This document shows, in pieces, positions 1 through 64,000 of a stretch of DNA of 64,000 nt. Where the stretch lies: positions 46,852,979-46,916,978 of the forward strand of contig OX463780.1 in the NCBI GenBank assembly GCA_949825025.1. The letters are read 5' to 3'. The stretch is from Siphlonurus alternatus. Taxonomy: Eukaryota > Arthropoda > Insecta > Ephemeroptera > Siphlonuridae. The notes under the pieces were generated by a model, which was not told the DNA's origin, made no database searches, and saw only the letters and a program-made list of their open reading frames with translations. Numbering within the stretch: position 1 is the stretch's first letter; the number at the start of each line of letters is the position of its first letter. The position numbers were made by a program, and so were the translations under genes.

Positions 1-545
1 CGAGCAGTGAAAACCCTACTCTTGCTCCAAGACAGGGGTCGACACGAGAGCACCGTAGCCCCGTACTACTCCGGCAAGGGTCTGCAAGATCGAGTAGTGC
101 TGAGAACCCTGCCCTTGCTCCAAGACAGGGGTCAACACGAGAACACCGTAGCCCCGTACTACCCCGTCAAGGGTCTTCCAGACCACGTCAAGACAACCCG
201 GAAAGCACCACTGTCCTGGTACCAAGACAGGGGTCGACAAGAGAATACCGTAGTCCTGCACTACCCCGACAAGCCAGACAAACATTCCGTCTGGAGAACC
301 CTAACGAAAGGTCCAGGTCAGCGCAGATTGGAGAACGTATCCCTAAAGAAAGTTTACGTAGAAAAGGGTCGTTACAGCGAGAAAGAGGATCTTCTGAGCA
401 GGAAATGAAACGAAGCGGGGTACGATTATCATTGCCGCGGGGTCGTATTGTGATAAGAGAGAGAAGAGACCCAACAGGAACCACCGCGGTGCTCAACCGT
501 CTAGCCTTCACAATACTCCACTCGGCGTTATACCTGCTGGCTTAT
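1..545 (+). CDS. Probable upstream tensin exon, partial: Arg/Ser/Pro repeat region
   Basis: The frame beginning at base 3 is open from the window edge to a stop at 702-704, and the sequence is GC-rich to about 540, unlike the flank. A donor (TAT|GTAAGA) at 545/546 closes it in phase 0, the phase needed by the exon at 1974. The product is disordered and very rich in R, S, P and Q, with three imperfect repeats around PRQGSTREHRSP (bases 29-70, 121-163 and 222-264, spaced 93 and 102 bp). It ends in a hydrophobic stretch (LAFTILHSALYLLAY), which is odd for a tensin and could mean a different donor is used. No start codon is visible. It could instead be the last exon of a neighbouring gene. The compatible phase (1 in 3 by chance) and base composition favour tensin. 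Confidence 0.5.
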
Positions 546-1117
546 GTAAGATTGTTTGCCAATTCACGTTATGAAAACACAATGGTTTCAATTCTAGAAA
601 TTACTAAAATTGCCGCGCGTAAATTCTCCGTATCATTGTACTTGACATTCTGTCATTGCCTTGCAGAACGTGGGAGTATATTTTTATCTATATGCCAGAT
701 GTGACCCGGCGCGGTATATTACAATCGATGTCTCTCTGGGGAAACTTTTTCTTGATCGATTCAAGTGATTGTTGTTAGCAGATTAAATCTTTTTGTATTA
801 ATTATAGCAAAGAAGTCCTAGTGTCAACTGCCAAAGCTACATTAAATGCAAAGAAACAATAATATATAAAAAATACTCATCACATTTTGCAAAAAGCTCT
901 CTGATACTTTGTATCTGTTGGATAATGTTTTATAACAATTTCGATTTACTTTTATAGTGAACATAAATTAAGAGAGAAAGATAGGAACTAAATGATTATA
1001 CACGTAGAACGTAGAAGACAATTAAAAAGTGATTACGTTTTTTTTATAACAGTAAAAATGATTAATGTATTTTGTTCTTTCTCAATGTCGAAAAAGTAAA
1101 TAAATGTTTCAATTTTA

Positions 1118-1192
<75 letters not shown>

Positions 1193-1973
1193 CAAAACAA
1201 ATTAAATTGCTCGGATTTATATTTATTAGATTATTAATTAGAACTTGTAATTTATTGTAAGAAACATGATAAAATTATAATAACAATAACATTTAATGGA
1301 CTTATCGTAAACAGAATTACTTAATTTTGCCGATAATTTGATATTGTTTTTTATAGGGTAGACGTAAAACTATCGATGAAATTTAACAACAACAATAATA
1401 TTCGACGTTTTATTGTGTTGTTCTCTGTCTCGTCGCTCTAAATTGTACAGAAGTCTCGTCTTTACTGCGCTCTTGAGACGATGTTTACGACGCTGCTGAA
1501 TAATTTAAGGATACTGATTTACGTTCATGAAAAATTCATTCAGTCTGCAGAGTAAGACGTTACGAGCTGTACTGAAAAGATCTCAAGTCCACTCAATTAA
1601 ATCGAGTGTATATTTTTATACAATGTCTGTCCATGTGGCAAAATGGCTCTCAGAGAGACGTGAAAGTATGCAACTTTTGACAAGTTTATATTCTTATTTC
1701 TTCAGTTTTTACTAAAACCTTATTTTATTTTACAAATCATTATAGCTATATGAAACATAACTCTCTGATCTCTGATTATGTTCTATTAAGCTATCCTCCA
1801 CTTTTTTTTAATGTCATTTAAGTTATAAGACTTTATTAAAATATAAACAGTACGAAAGTTGAACATATAAAAATATTTATATGAAGTTTTGCTGAAAGAT
1901 GTGAACAAATGTAGCTAAATTTAGATTTATTAACGAGGATTCCTTTGTCTCAAGTGCTACGTTTTTGTTTCAG
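546..1973 (+). other. Intron: TA microsatellite, otherwise featureless
   Basis: AT-rich sequence between the first probable coding exon and the exon at 1974. The only distinct element is the TA repeat at 1120-1191. Short open frames here are chance. Confidence 0.5.
1120..1191. repeat. (TA)n microsatellite
   Basis: An uninterrupted alternating TA run of about 72 bases. It is likely polymorphic in length. Confidence 0.97.
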
Positions 1974-61770
<59,797 letters not shown>

Positions 61771-64000
61771 TTGGCTACAACGAAGAACCTGATAGACGAG
61801 GTGGAAGAAGCGAGCTGGCAACAACAGAAAACAAGCCCTGATTGGTCACAAAGTAGTGAAGGCAGGCCCTGATTGGCTGCTCATAGCTCCTGGCTGGACA
61901 GGAATGCCCAAAGAAGGTAGCTAACAGAGACAAATGTGCACTAACACACATGTAACTTTGAGCTTGGCTCAAAAAAGATTAAAATCTGCAAATACAAAGT
62001 CATAACTTTTTGTTTTTACCTTTTTTTTTTTTTTTGTGGTGTAAAAATATTTTAATTTAAATAAATGTTTTTGATTTTCGTCATATTTAATAATTATGTA
62101 CCTTAAAAAGGCGTTTTTTTTTTTTTTTTTCTTCAGTCAAAGAAATATCCCAGTGAAAAATAAATATTTGCAGCTTGTATTTATAATATATGTACAATTC
62201 TTGTGTAATTAATTATTATATAATTTATCATTTCTTCATTAATATTCACAAAAAAATGGATGACAGACTCTTTAACAATAAATCTCAATGGTGCCAGCTA
62301 GAAGCATTTCATTCATCAATGAACGAAGGTGGAAGTTTCATAATCATCAATAATTAATAGGAATATAAGCTCTATGTATAGGCATGCAGCTAAAAAACAT
62401 TGCAGCTGTTAACACTTTGCACAAAAAAATAAGCACCAAAACTCTTAATTCAATGGAAAGTTAATTCGTTTGTGAGGATTTGTTGATGCAACTGCATGTA
62501 TTTTTATTAAATTATAACCTGCAATTTGATACATTTTATTTATTATGGCAATTTCATTCAAAAATATGAATGAAGCAAGACTTTCATAATTCATAAGCAA
62601 AACCAGACATCTGCATGCTATTAAGAACTAAATTTGTTATCTTTCACACATGAAAGTGACCTTTACTGAAATTTTTTATTTGCATGTGAACACTCGATTT
62701 ATATTAATTTTAGTGTATATTAATCCTCACTTTTTATTTAATTTTCCATTGTAAAGCAATGTTAAATTAACCTAACATTATGAAGCCAATTAATTATTGT
62801 AATAATTACAATACCAATATTGCCTCTTATTATATCTAATAAAAAATATAAAAAAATATTTAAAAAATACATAATATGTAATTAAATAGAAAAACTAAAC
62901 CCCTCTTGTCTCATATGTACTCCATATATTTATATTGTATATTTCTTCAGTTTAATGTATTTGTTACTACTAATATTAGATTCTTCACATATCCTTACTT
63001 TTAGAAATATTTATTAATTTAATTTACAGTCTTAATTATTTACAATATATCGAAATAAAAATAATTGTTATAAAAAAAAATATAAAATTGTAAAAAAGAG
63101 AGTTATATAGATCTGAAATAAAAACTGGTAAAATGCAGTGGAGGAAGTCAAGATAAAATAGTTTCAAAAAATTTTCATTAGTGTTTTGAGTTTTTTTCAA
63201 TGCAAAGACCCTTAAATGAATATATTATTCATGCTTTTTTTAATTAAAAAATTTCAGAGTAAAAATCAAACCGCTTGTCTGCAATGCACAGATCTATGGA
63301 TGACTTTGGGAGCAGTGAAACTTAAATATGCTATAATTAAAAAATATGTGTCTTTTAATTTTTAATTTTGAAAAGTAGTCAACATTTGGTACAGTTTTAT
63401 TTAATTTGTGTCCGGTGAATTTTTTGATGCATATTGTGCATGTAGATAGATGTTTAAATGTTAGCATTGCTCCCAGAATATTGTTGACTAATATAACTTG
63501 TTATGACTAAAAATGTAAAATAATATGTATAAAAAAAAATACAATGTGAATAAAAAAAAAATATCAAACATAATTATTTAATAATTTTAATCCTACTTTC
63601 AAATTTCCTATAAATAGCAATCTTATTATTTTCAACTATACTTTAATTACGTGTTTTGAAATATTAAAAAAATATACAGGAGATTTCGTGGTGCATGCAG
63701 GGAAAAGATAAATTTTTGTAAAACATTAACATCTGAGATATCTGTTATAATATAAGCAACAAAATTATTTTTTGAAATTAATTGGAAAAAATACAGTAAA
63801 TTACAGCAAGAAAATTATATATCACTGTGAATGCATGAATTATATGTATTATAATTAAATCAAATACACTCATCGTTTATGTAATATATATAATTATAGC
63901 TGATTAAATTATACAATTGTATACTTTCAACTACCTATCTTATATTTATTTATACACACTTCTGAAGTAAATATATAAATATACCCCGCATTTATAAAAA
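61771..64000 (+). other. Tensin 3' UTR and flank, AT-rich
   Basis: This stretch has no gene. The first 110 bases hold three copies of an inverted CCAAT motif (TGATTGG, near 61768, 61838 and 61869). Candidate AATAAA signals lie at 62060-62065 and 62277-62282, with others further on, so the polyadenylation point cannot be fixed from sequence. The remainder is AT-rich with many short A and T runs and no open frame worth reporting. Confidence 0.5.

Noticed and set aside
7..408. Open frame of 133 codons with LLQDRG repeats
   Set aside because: It overlaps the longer frame from base 3, which reaches a donor in the phase needed by tensin. The repeats appear in every frame because the DNA itself is repeated.

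Overview
The window is eukaryotic nuclear DNA, AT-rich and intron-rich. Essentially all of it is one gene on the + strand: a tensin, the focal-adhesion adaptor with an N-terminal PTEN-like phosphatase/C2 module and C-terminal SH2 and PTB domains. I reconstructed 22 tensin exons by hand (1974 to 61770) plus one probable further upstream coding exon that runs off the left edge. Every junction has AG/GT borders. The phases agree across all introns, and the summed exon length is divisible by three. The organism is an invertebrate. An arthropod (insect-like) is my best guess from the long TE-filled introns and protein divergence, but nothing in the window proves it. Drosophila tensin (blistery), as far as I know, lacks the N-terminal PTP/C2 half that is retained here.

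Layout. 1-545: Arg/Ser/Pro-rich coding repeat, probably the N-terminal part of a long isoform. 1974-2048 and 3554-3781: linker and start of the PTP domain. 4329-7523: rest of the pseudophosphatase and the C2 domain in five compact exons. 7524-30905: one 23.4 kb intron. 30906-34493: two large exons for the disordered middle region. 41119-41202: one small isolated exon in the middle of long introns. 53841-57552: basic helix and disordered Ser/Pro/Gln-rich exons. 58140-58190: possible 51-bp cassette exon. 59389-61770: SH2 and PTB domains and the stop codon. 61771-64000: AT-rich 3' flank/UTR.

The introns hold many short non-autonomous DNA transposons (MITEs) in several families. Three have target-site duplications readable directly: TTA, an 8-bp duplication, and TTAA. 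There are also LINE 3' ends, one with a piece of what looks like the reverse transcriptase C-terminus, a 5S rRNA-derived sequence, a tRNA-derived sequence, mini- and microsatellites, and a GC-rich block I cannot assign. The palindrome TGACGTCA (a CRE) occurs 20 times, far above chance, largely because MITEs carry it. A GC-rich block ending in a splice donor near 20285 is a candidate alternative first exon that would make a short tensin lacking the phosphatase/C2 half.

No CRISPR, operon or prokaryote-like system is present. I found no convincing second protein-coding gene.
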